From NCBI RefSeq assembly GCF_026626635.1, contig NZ_JAPNKA010000001.1, positions 4,526,001 through 4,590,000 of the forward strand: a stretch of DNA of 64,000 bases, read 5' to 3'. A program made the translations under genes and the position numbers. Positions within the stretch are counted from its first letter, which is position 1. Every line of letters starts with the position of its first letter. The notes beneath the pieces were generated by a model. The model saw only the letters and a program-made list of their open reading frames with translations, made no database searches and was not told the DNA's origin. This stretch comes from Archangium lansingense. GTDB lineage: Bacteria; Myxococcota; Myxococcia; Myxococcales; Myxococcaceae. This document shows positions 23,043 to 30,212 of the stretch, piece by piece.

Positions 23043-23843
23043 ATGGCGCGCGCGAAGAAGAAGAACCTGGCGAAGAAGCGGAGCTCGCCGGCGGGGCGGA
23101 TCGCCCGTGAGCAGCCCATCGCACCCGAGCCCAATCGGCTGCTGAAGGTATGGCGCCGAGTGCTCGAGCGACGGCTGCGCACACGGCTGCGGGCCCCGGT
23201 GGCAGTGGAGGTCCACGACAACACACACACCATGCTCACGTTCCAACGTCACCGGGCGTTGTGGCGGCTGCGGCTGCACCACATGTTCCTGGCGGCGCCG
23301 GACGAGGTCATCCACGCGCTGGCGGACTACGTGCGCAACGGGGATGCGGAGGCCAGCGCGCAGCTCGACAAGTTCATCGAGCGCAACAAGATCTACATCC
23401 GCCGCGTGTCGCCAGCGCAGATGCGCAAGCGCCTGCGCATGGAGCCGGTGGGGCAGCACCATGACCTGGGCCGCATCTTCGAGCGGCTCAACGAGCGCTA
23501 CTTCCGGGGCCGCATCGACGCGGCCATCACCTTCGGGCCGGCGCCGCGCGTCACCCGGCCGCGCAAGAGCATCAAGATGGGCTCCTACTCGGCGGACTCG
23601 CGCGTCATCCGCATCCACCCGGCGTTGGATCAGCCGGTGGTGCCGCGCTACTTCGTGGAGTGGATCGTCTTCCACGAGATGCTGCACAACGTGTACCGGA
23701 CGCGCCGGGGCGAGGACGGGCGGCGCTGCATCCACCCGCCCGAGTTCCTCGAGCACGAGAAGCGCTTCCACGACTACTCGCGCGCCCAGGCCTGGGAGAT
23801 GGAGAACCTGGACCTGTTGCTGCGGGCGCGGGTGTCGGCCTGA
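23043..23843 (+). CDS. SprT-like zinc metallopeptidase domain protein
   Basis: A 266-residue protein from ATG 23043 (MARAKKKNLAKKRS), with a strongly basic N-terminus that could bind nucleic acid. The second half has a SprT-type core: LNERYFRGRIDAAITFGP, RKSIKMGSYSADSRVIRIHPAL, and the zinc motif HEMLH at 211-215 in WIVFHEMLHNVYRTRRG, followed by HPPEFLEHEKRFHDY, whose His residues may supply the third ligand. SprT/Spartan proteins act on DNA-protein crosslinks, but bacterial SprT-like proteins are poorly characterised. The first 120 residues (LRAPVAVEVHDNTHTMLTF) are not typical of SprT and may be an extra domain. It is monocistronic, convergent with the 23862 gene. Confidence 0.78.
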   Translation: MARAKKKNLAKKRSSPAGRIAREQPIAPEPNRLLKVWRRVLERRLRTRLRAPVAVEVHDNTHTMLTFQRHRALWRLRLHHMFLAAPDEVIHALADYVRNGDAEASAQLDKFIERNKIYIRRVSPAQMRKRLRMEPVGQHHDLGRIFERLNERYFRGRIDAAITFGPAPRVTRPRKSIKMGSYSADSRVIRIHPALDQPVVPRYFVEWIVFHEMLHNVYRTRRGEDGRRCIHPPEFLEHEKRFHDYSRAQAWEMENLDLLLRARVSA

Positions 23844-23861
23844 GCAGGGCCTCCCCTGGCC

Positions 23862-25109
23862 TCAGGGGAGGATGATGCCGCCGGGGCTGCGCCGCTCCGC
23901 CTCGGCTGTCTGGGCCCGCCGCTGCTCGGCGGCGCGGGTGTCCTCTCGGGCCTCGGACCTCCCTCGGGAGGAAGGGGCCTGGCGCTCCGCCAGGGTGACG
24001 AGCAGGGCCTTCTCGTAGAGGCGCTCGGCGTAGCGGGAGGGCGGCTCGGTGACGCCATGCGCGAGCCGGCGGGCCTCGGCGCGAGCCACCCGGGCCGGTT
24101 GCTCCTTGCCCAGGCGCTCGAAGTGGTGCGCCATCTCCCACAGGCGGCCGGCGTAGAGCTGGCGCATGGCCGGGGACTCGAAGAAGGCATGGGCCTGGGC
24201 ATGGGCCGCCTGGATGAGCTCCTCATTGCGCTGGGCCATGGTGAGCGCGAGCGGGCTGGCCTCCAGCTCGTCCACCTTGTGGGCCAGCCGCTCCAGCTCG
24301 TCCATCGGGGGCAGCCAGCCGCGCATCTCCAGCTCCTCGTGGAGCTTGTGGGCGTCGTGGGCGAGCCGCTCGTCCTCCGGCTCCGGCGGGGGAATCTCCA
24401 GGGGCACGTCCCGAGCCTGCACGCCCAGGTGCCGCAGCGCCGTGTCGAGGCCCGGGGGGAAGGCGATGTGTGTGCGCAGGTTCAGCCCCGCGGCGGCGGC
24501 CAGTCGCTCCAGGGCCTCGGTGTGGGGAATCTCCACGGCGGCATCGGCGCTAGGGCGGGTGGCCTGCTTCACCACGCGCCGGTACTCGCCGCGGCTGAGC
24601 TCCACCGCCTGGAGGCGCAGCACGCCCTGCTCGTCCGAGTAGAGGAACTGGATGGCCTCGACGCCGCCGCCGCGCAGGGGGCGGGCGATCTCCAGCACGC
24701 GCTCGCCGGTGCCGTCGACGCTGGTGAGCAGGGCGGGCAGCGGCTCAGGGCCCGACACCATGGGGCGCGGGGGCTCGGAGGCAGCGGGACGGGCCGGCTC
24801 GGCGATCTCGATGCCTCGGGAGCGCAGCCGGTAGAGGGCCTTCTTGGCGGCCTTGGCGAGCCCCTTGTTCCCAGCGCCTGCGAGCGCCTCGGCGAGGGCG
24901 GGTTTACCGGCGAGCACCGAGCCCTCGAGCAGGGCGAGTGCGAGCGGTTCGGGGAGGGCCTCGACGTCGGCAGGCGGGGCGGAGGTGGGCTCGGCCGCGA
25001 GCGAGCGGGCGCGCTTCACCGCGTCAGAGGGGAGGCCGGGCAGGGGCGTGCCGGTGCGCAGAGCGTCCAGCAGCGAACGTGGATCAGCCAGGGGGCTCTT
25101 GGTGGACAT
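23862..25109 (-). CDS. Conserved protein of unknown function, Ala/Glu-rich helical
   Basis: A 415-residue protein from ATG 25109 (MSTKSPLADPRSLLDALRTG). No signal peptide or membrane helix. The N-terminal 110 residues are helical and Ala/Leu-rich, with two HEAT-like stretches (PEPLALALLEGSVLAGKPALAEAL; NKGLAKAAKKALYRLRSRGI). Then a beta domain with LTSVDGTGERVLEIARPLRGGGVEAIQFLYSDEQG, and a C-terminal helical region (RLWEMAHHFERLGKEQPARVARAEARRLA) with a charged tail. It has clear codon-position GC bias and looks real. The repeated-helix N-terminus followed by a beta region resembles proteins that assess gene copy or RNA, but I cannot name a family. It converges on the SprT-like gene (18 bp between stops). 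Confidence 0.62.
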   Translation of the reverse strand: MSTKSPLADPRSLLDALRTGTPLPGLPSDAVKRARSLAAEPTSAPPADVEALPEPLALALLEGSVLAGKPALAEALAGAGNKGLAKAAKKALYRLRSRGIEIAEPARPAASEPPRPMVSGPEPLPALLTSVDGTGERVLEIARPLRGGGVEAIQFLYSDEQGVLRLQAVELSRGEYRRVVKQATRPSADAAVEIPHTEALERLAAAAGLNLRTHIAFPPGLDTALRHLGVQARDVPLEIPPPEPEDERLAHDAHKLHEELEMRGWLPPMDELERLAHKVDELEASPLALTMAQRNEELIQAAHAQAHAFFESPAMRQLYAGRLWEMAHHFERLGKEQPARVARAEARRLAHGVTEPPSRYAERLYEKALLVTLAERQAPSSRGRSEAREDTRAAEQRRAQTAEAERRSPGGIILP

Positions 25110-25209
25110 GGGCTGACAGGTAATGCACCTGCCGTGTCGGGGTGAGGCGGGTGGGGGCCCGGAGCGCCGGACGGCGACCACTGGCCCACACTTTGCCCGG
25201 CCCGAGCGT

Positions 25210-26772
25210 TCAGCGGCGGCGCACCAGCCAGCTATTTCCCGACTCGGCGGCCACTGCGAGCTCTCGCTGGAGCCGCTCGCCGAAGATGCGCGAGGGGTGG
25301 ACGCCGCGCACGAGGAAGTGGTCATACGCGGGGCCCTGGGAGGCGTAGTCGAAGTCCTGGGGCCGCCACTCGGAGGGGAAGGTGGGAGGGGGCGTGCCGC
25401 GGTAGCGCAGCGGGGAGTGGGGGGTGAGGGCGAAGCTGAAGTTGGTGCTGCCGCCGCGAGCGCGGGCCAGCTCGGCGGCGCCGTGGAGGAAAACGGGGTG
25501 GCGCACCACGCGCGAGCCGGCGTCGAAGATGAGCCCCATCACCCGGGGCTTGGACGCGGTGGCCTCCGCGAGGGCGTCCCACTCAGAGGCCTCGTGGGAG
25601 AAGGCGCGGAAGCCGCGGCCCAGCACGAGCGCGAGCAGCAGGGCGCAGGCGGCGCTGGCCCACAGCAGCGGGCGGCGGAGTGCGGGCTGCGTCAGGGGGA
25701 GACTCGCCACGGCGAGCACGGCGGCGAGCTGCGCGTAACGGGTGTTCAGGTAGTAGATGTAGCCGCGGATGTCGAAGGGGAGCAGGAAGTAGAAGCCGAG
25801 CGCGAGGAGGAGGAGTCCCGGGAGGCGCCATCGCGCCACGGGGCCCTCTGCGCTGGAGTGACGGCGCACCACGCCCAGGACGAAGGCGCCCACGGCCACG
25901 GCGCCCACGGCATACAGGGGCCAGCGGTCCGAGCCGTCGCGGAGGAGGTTGGCGAGCACCTCGAGGAGCTCCGCGCGGTTCTGCGCGAAGCTCTTCCAGG
26001 CGAGGTTCTGCGGCGACAGCATGGGACCCCAGGCCTTCCAGGGGGCGCCGGTCTCCACCTCGGAGGGCTGGCCCAGGCGCAGCACCACCCACGAGAGGAA
26101 GAGGATGACGCCGGGCGTCACGCCCAGGAGCGCGGGCAGCCGAGGTTTCAACCGGGCCTGGAGGCCGCGGGCATTGGCGTCCTCGGGGACGGGGGTGGTG
26201 AGGAGCAGCCAGGGCAGGGCGAGCCCAAGGAAGGCGAAGGCCTGTACGTGGAAGAGGAGGACGGCGACGAGGCACGCGGCGAGCCCGGTGGCCCAGACGC
26301 GGCGTCGGCCCGTGTCGGTGAGTGCGCGGACGAAGAAGCCGCAGCAGAGGAGGGCGAGGGGTAGCGCGGCGAGGTAGTTGATGAAGCCCCACGCGAAGTT
26401 GTCGCCGTAGGCCAGCGGCAGGGCGAGCAGCGAGGGCCACGTGGGGCGTCCGAAGGCGCGCAGCAGGAAGGCGAGCGACAGGGGCAGGCCCACCACGTAG
26501 GCGGAGAGGAAGAGGCGGTTGGCCAGGTCCAGCGGGAGCAGCCAGTTGAGGAGGCTGACGGCGTAGTAGTAGCCGAGGTAGGGCGTCAGCTCGTGCCGCG
26601 CGGCGAAGAGCTGGGGGTAGAGGGTGGTCGGGTCCTCCAGCCGGTGGAGGACGGAGATGAGGTGGAGGTGCTGCGGCAGGTCCACCATGGGCAGGTGCGA
26701 GGACACCCACAAGGGCAGGGCGCCCAACACGAGGGCGGCGGCGTAGACGAGGCGATCGGTTCGCGCGGACAC
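25210..26772 (-). CDS. Polytopic membrane protein, GT-C glycosyltransferase-like
   Basis: A 520-residue protein with GTG start and about ten membrane helices (LVYAAALVLGALPLWVS, LALPLAYGDNFAWGFINYLAAL, LAACLVAVLLFHVQAFAFLGL, LPGLLLLALGFYFLLPF and others). The first loop after helix 1 contains an Asp-bearing acidic motif (HLPMVDLPQHLHLISVLHRL), as in GT-C-fold transferases that use polyprenyl-phosphate sugars, and a soluble C-terminal domain of about 130 residues follows the last helix (FRAFSHEASEWDALAEATASK to NSWLVRRR). The fold suggests transfer of a sugar from a lipid carrier on the outer face of the inner membrane, but no donor signature is clear. It appears monocistronic. Confidence 0.68.
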   Translation of the reverse strand: MSARTDRLVYAAALVLGALPLWVSSHLPMVDLPQHLHLISVLHRLEDPTTLYPQLFAARHELTPYLGYYYAVSLLNWLLPLDLANRLFLSAYVVGLPLSLAFLLRAFGRPTWPSLLALPLAYGDNFAWGFINYLAALPLALLCCGFFVRALTDTGRRRVWATGLAACLVAVLLFHVQAFAFLGLALPWLLLTTPVPEDANARGLQARLKPRLPALLGVTPGVILFLSWVVLRLGQPSEVETGAPWKAWGPMLSPQNLAWKSFAQNRAELLEVLANLLRDGSDRWPLYAVGAVAVGAFVLGVVRRHSSAEGPVARWRLPGLLLLALGFYFLLPFDIRGYIYYLNTRYAQLAAVLAVASLPLTQPALRRPLLWASAACALLLALVLGRGFRAFSHEASEWDALAEATASKPRVMGLIFDAGSRVVRHPVFLHGAAELARARGGSTNFSFALTPHSPLRYRGTPPPTFPSEWRPQDFDYASQGPAYDHFLVRGVHPSRIFGERLQRELAVAAESGNSWLVRRR

Positions 26773-26973
26773 GGGTGGCGCGGACTGTACGTGGCGCCTC
26801 CGTGTGTCGCGAGCGCTCCGAGCAGCCCGAGCGCATCGATGGGTCCGAGCGGCCTGCCCGTAGGGCGGCCCACCTGGAGGGGCGTGCAGCGGGGGCCGCT
26901 GGCTTGGACAGTGAGAAACCGCTGGGGTATAGCCTGGAAGGATTCGGGTCTGTCACCCGGGAGGACCGTGAAG

Positions 26974-27315
26974 ATGAAGCACATCGGGATGACGCTGGCG
27001 GCGGTGGTGGTGGGCAGCGTGCTGCTCACGGCGGGGCAGGCAGGGGCGTGCGAGGGTCACCGCGCCAAGGCCGAGGCTGTGCCCGCTCCTGTGGAGCCCG
27101 GCAAGCAGGAGAAGGCCGCGCAGGCGGAGACCGCCCCGAAGCAGGACAAGGCGGACGAGCTGCATTCCGCGAAGTGCCGGTGCTCGAGCGCGGCGGACTG
27201 CACGTGCAAGAAGGGCTCGTGCGAGTGCGCCAAGTGCAAGAAGCCCCGTCAGGACGTGGCGGCGCCGCTGAAGGAGGCCGCGCTCCCCGTGCGGTCGGCG
27301 GGCGTCCTCATTTAG
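26974..27315 (+). CDS. Small exported Cys-cluster protein, metallothionein-like
   Basis: A 113-residue protein from ATG 26974, nine bases after GGGAGG; a GTG at 26968 is too close to it. The N-terminus (MKHIGMTLAAVVVGSVLLTA) is a signal peptide ending near GQAGA. The middle is Lys/Glu/Ala-rich. Near the C-terminus seven cysteines lie in 20 residues: KCRCSSAADCTCKKGSCECA then KCKK, giving the C-x-C pairs typical of metallothioneins. Together with Cys29 this predicts a periplasmic or secreted soft-metal (Cu, Zn, Cd) binder. No metal transporter is adjacent. The stop overlaps the end of the convergent methyltransferase gene by 8 bp. Function inferred from Cys spacing only. Confidence 0.68.
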   Translation: MKHIGMTLAAVVVGSVLLTAGQAGACEGHRAKAEAVPAPVEPGKQEKAAQAETAPKQDKADELHSAKCRCSSAADCTCKKGSCECAKCKKPRQDVAAPLKEAALPVRSAGVLI

Positions 27316-28108
27316 TCGGCTTCTCGGCCTTCACCACCAGCAGGGGAGGCAGGCGCAGCCGGGCGAAGCCCACCAGTCCCACGGCGGACAGGGCGTCGCG
27401 GAGCTCCTCCTCCTCGCGAGGGTGGAGTCCGGCGCGGCGCTGGACGAAGGCGGAAGCCCTACCCGGTGGCAACCAGGTGCTGGCCACGAAGCGGCCGCCC
27501 GGGCGCAGCACACGCGCCACCTCCAGCAGCAACCGGCCCACGTCGGCGATGAAGTGCAGCGAGTGGGCCAGCAGCACTCCTCCCAGCGAGTCATCCTGGA
27601 AGGGGAGGTAGGGCGCCTCGGCCCGGAGGAAGTCCACGCGGATGCCGGCCTCGCGGGCCTGGGCCACGGACTCCTCGAGCATCGCCCGGGACAGGTCCAT
27701 CCCCACCACGGCGGGCAGCTCTGGCTCACGCGCCAGACGGCGGGCGAAGAGTCCGGTGCCGGTGCCCAGGTCGAGCACGGGCGCCTCGGGGTGACCGAGC
27801 AGGGAGCGGTACAGCAGGTACTCGCTGTCTCGGTCCAGGGGAGGGGCCGCGACGGCACGCTGCAGGGCGGGGCGCACGTAGCGCTCGTAGGAGCGGGCGA
27901 TGAGCCGCTGCTCCATTCCGCGCTGGGCCAGGGCGGAGGAGGCCGGCTCCAGCGCCAGGTCGGCCACGCCCTCCGTTACCGGAAAGCTCGCATGGCACTC
28001 GGCACAGTGGAGGGGCCCGAAGACGAGCTGAGGGGTGTCCTGGTCCGGCGTCAGCCGACCGCGCCGACACCTGGGGCAGCGCAGCAGCTGGAAGATGGCG
28101 CGATGCAT
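27308..28108 (-). CDS. SAM-dependent methyltransferase with N-terminal Trm112-type zinc finger
   Basis: A 266-residue protein. Residues 8-40 form a zinc ribbon (LLRCPRCRRGRLT and LHCAECHASFPV; C-x2-C twice), the Trm112-like domain often found ahead of class I methyltransferases. Motif I is VLDLGTGTGLFARRL, followed by VGMDLSRAMLEE, the DFLRAEAPYLPFQDDSLGGV stretch and HSLHFIADVGRLLLEVARVL. The core resembles UbiE/BioC-type small-molecule methyltransferases; substrate unknown. The ATG at 28108 lacks an obvious upstream partner, and the gene overlaps the convergent Cys-cluster gene by 8 bp. Confidence 0.85.
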   Translation of the reverse strand: MHRAIFQLLRCPRCRRGRLTPDQDTPQLVFGPLHCAECHASFPVTEGVADLALEPASSALAQRGMEQRLIARSYERYVRPALQRAVAAPPLDRDSEYLLYRSLLGHPEAPVLDLGTGTGLFARRLAREPELPAVVGMDLSRAMLEESVAQAREAGIRVDFLRAEAPYLPFQDDSLGGVLLAHSLHFIADVGRLLLEVARVLRPGGRFVASTWLPPGRASAFVQRRAGLHPREEEELRDALSAVGLVGFARLRLPPLLVVKAEKPTK

Positions 28109-28146
28109 GAACGTCTCAGGCTAGCGCCCCACGAGGAGCACGGAAA

Positions 28147-28180
28147 CTCCCTCGCCCACCGGGAGAGGGTCGGGGGGCGG
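28147..28180. repeat. REP-like palindromic element (degenerate copy 2)
   Basis: CTCCCTCGCCC-N3-GGGAGAGGGTCGGGGG, an imperfect version of the palindrome at 14740-14760 with the G-rich arm retained on one side only. It lies in the 122-bp gap between the methyltransferase and zinc-ribbon genes. Confidence 0.5.
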
Positions 28181-28230
28181 GTACCCGTCCCCGTTCCGCT
28201 GCCCCGCGAAGCGCGCGGAGCGGGCCCAGG

Positions 28231-28812
28231 TTAGCTGCCGATTTCCTCGGTGGACACGAGCACGGGCCAGCCGCGGGCCATGGCCTCGCGGAAGAAGCCG
28301 GCCAGCTCGTGCCGGGCGCTGTTCACCGCGCCGAGGAACGGGTCGATGAGGGACTCTTCACCCAGGCTGCGCCCCGGGTTGAGCTCCACCGGGTGGCCGC
28401 AGCGCTCGCAGCGGATGGAGACGGAGCGCGCCAGCGCCACGGGCACGGCGTAGCGGGCGCTGCACTCGCTGCACTTCCAGACGAGGGCGCGCTCGCCGGC
28501 ATCTCGCCGGGCCAGCGACTCCAGCTCATCCGCCAGCCGCAGCAGCGCGGGCAGATCCTGCGGGGGCTGGGCGAAGAGGGCGGACGGACCGAACCCCGAC
28601 CCGGGGCTGCCCAGGTTGGGAGGCTTGTCGCCCTTGAGCAGGGCGCGCAGGCGGTCCTTGGCCTTCACGTCACGGAACTCGGCGCCCGCGAAGGCGCGCT
28701 CCACCGCCTCATGCAGCGGGGGCAGCTCAGGCTCGAGCCGCTCGTCCGAGGGCAGCGACTGGGGATGCGCCACCATGCGGTGGCCAGGGATGGCGACGAA
28801 TCGGAAACCCAC
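28231..28812 (-). CDS. Zinc-ribbon protein of unknown function
   Basis: A 193-residue protein if the GTG at 28812 (with GGAG just upstream) is used; a longer frame to 28881 has poor codon use. The core is a two-knuckle zinc ribbon, WKCSECSARYAVPVALAR and IRCERCGHPVELNPG, with the four Cys spaced as C-x2-C...C-x2-C. Upstream is a helical segment ending GDKPPNLGSPGSGFGPSALF. The C-terminal 45 residues (SLIDPFLGAVNSARHELAGFF) are helical. No family assigned. Ribbons of this kind bind nucleic acid or protein. It lies 101 bp upstream of the nadA stop and is not obviously co-transcribed with it. Confidence 0.6.
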   Translation of the reverse strand: MGFRFVAIPGHRMVAHPQSLPSDERLEPELPPLHEAVERAFAGAEFRDVKAKDRLRALLKGDKPPNLGSPGSGFGPSALFAQPPQDLPALLRLADELESLARRDAGERALVWKCSECSARYAVPVALARSVSIRCERCGHPVELNPGRSLGEESLIDPFLGAVNSARHELAGFFREAMARGWPVLVSTEEIGS

Positions 28813-28913
28813 GGTGCTCCAGATCGCACCGTGCCGCCTCGGGTGCAAGGCGCGAATACGGTGCGTTGATGGAATTGCCACGCTCGCGACAGACGGCGCG
28901 GTGCGTTACTGCC

Positions 28914-29846
28914 TCACTGTGACCATTCGAGCATCCGCTGCAGCGGTGCCAGGGCCGCGGACTGCAGCTCCGCCGGCAGGGTCAGCTCCGGCGTCCGGTC
29001 CTTCATGCACCGGTAGAGCTTCTCCATCGTGTTCAGCCGCATGTAGGGACATTCATTGCAGGAACAGCCATTGTCCGGAGGCGCGGGGATGAAGGTCTTC
29101 TCCGGCGCCCCGCGCTTCATCTGGTGGAGGATGCCGGCCTCCGTCACCACGATGAACTCCCGCTTGGGGCTCTTGAGCACGTAGTCCAGCAGCCCCTTGG
29201 TCGAGCCGATGTAGTCAGCGTGCCGCAGCACGGGCTCCTCGCACTCGGGGTGCGCGACCACCTCGGCCTCTGGGTGTTGGACCTTGAGCTGCACCAGGCG
29301 CTTTTCGCTGAAGATCTCATGGACGATGCAGCTGCCCGGCCACAGCACCATGTCCCGGCCGGTCTGCTTCATCACATAGCGGCCCAGGTGTTGATCCGGG
29401 GCGAAGAGGATGCGCCGGTCCTTGGGCACCTGGTTGACGATCTTCACCGCGTTGGAGGACGTACAGATGACGTCGCTCATGGCCTTCACGGCGGCGGAGC
29501 TGTTGACGTAGCTCACCACGAAGTGGTCCGGGTGCTTCTCCTTGAAGGCCCGGAAGGCCGCCGGGGGGCAGCGGTCGGACAGCGAGCAGCCGGCCTTCAG
29601 GTCCGGCAGCAGCACCAGCTTGCCCGGATTGAGGATCTTCGCCGTCTCCGCCATGAAGTGGACGCCGCAGAAGACGATGACGTCCGCCTTCGTCTTCGCC
29701 GCCGCTTGGGCGAGCGCCAGGCTGTCCCCGACGAAATCCGCAACATCCTGGATCTCGCTCTCCTGGTAGTAGTGCGCGAGGATGACGGCGTTGAGTTTCC
29801 GCTTCAGTTCCTGGATTTCCCGCTCGTAGTCGACTTCGGCGCCCAT
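28914..29846 (-). CDS. nadA: Quinolinate synthase
   Basis: A 310-residue protein from ATG 29846 with a strong GGAAGGAGA site. It condenses iminoaspartate with dihydroxyacetone phosphate to quinolinate in NAD biosynthesis, and needs a [4Fe-4S] cluster. Signature blocks in order: LNAVILAHYYQESEIQDVAD, VIVFCGVHFMAETAKIL, LPDLKAGCSLSDRCPP, FAPDQHLGRYVMKQTG, VVAHPECEEPVLRHAD, and the C-terminal cluster region NGCSCNECPYMRLNTMEKLY. Length is typical (about 310-350). The longer open frame to 30005 is excluded because it lacks a ribosome-binding site and has poor codon bias. No nadB or nadC is next to it. A CCGGTT/AACCGG palindrome lies just upstream. Confidence 0.95.
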   Translation of the reverse strand: MGAEVDYEREIQELKRKLNAVILAHYYQESEIQDVADFVGDSLALAQAAAKTKADVIVFCGVHFMAETAKILNPGKLVLLPDLKAGCSLSDRCPPAAFRAFKEKHPDHFVVSYVNSSAAVKAMSDVICTSSNAVKIVNQVPKDRRILFAPDQHLGRYVMKQTGRDMVLWPGSCIVHEIFSEKRLVQLKVQHPEAEVVAHPECEEPVLRHADYIGSTKGLLDYVLKSPKREFIVVTEAGILHQMKRGAPEKTFIPAPPDNGCSCNECPYMRLNTMEKLYRCMKDRTPELTLPAELQSAALAPLQRMLEWSQ

Positions 29847-30212
29847 CGCGTCTCCTTCCGGTTCATTTAACCGGCCGTCCGGATGTGGGCCAAGGATGAT
29901 TGCCGGGGGGTGGCTCCTGTGACGTCCAACCAGGGGGGCGCCCTCCTGGTCCACAGGCCAGCAGCACCTGGGAAGATCTGCCCCCGGACACTTGACGCCA
30001 ACCATCCCAGGACCCGCTAAGATATTCCCGGGACCGCATTGGCTGCGGATGAAGCCCGATCACCTGGTGCCCTGGATGCTGGACGTCGGAAGAGGCTTTC
30101 TCGTGGCACGAGCGGTAGGGGGAGGGGCGGCACGGGCACGTGGGCCGCACCCGGAAGAGCGATCGACATGCGCCGGGTACGGTTGAGCGGCCTGCCTGCT
30201 GAGGAGGGGTCC
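29847..30212. promoter_or_regulatory. 366-bp divergent promoter region between nadA and the PilZ operon
   Basis: It separates nadA (minus) and the PilZ fusion gene (plus). CCGGTT-N5-AACCGG (29858-29874) sits 12 bp upstream of the nadA ATG, overlapping its Shine-Dalgarno, a plausible operator or 5'-UTR hairpin. The plus gene has GAGGAGGGG at 30201-30209. No other gene is evident. Confidence 0.5.
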
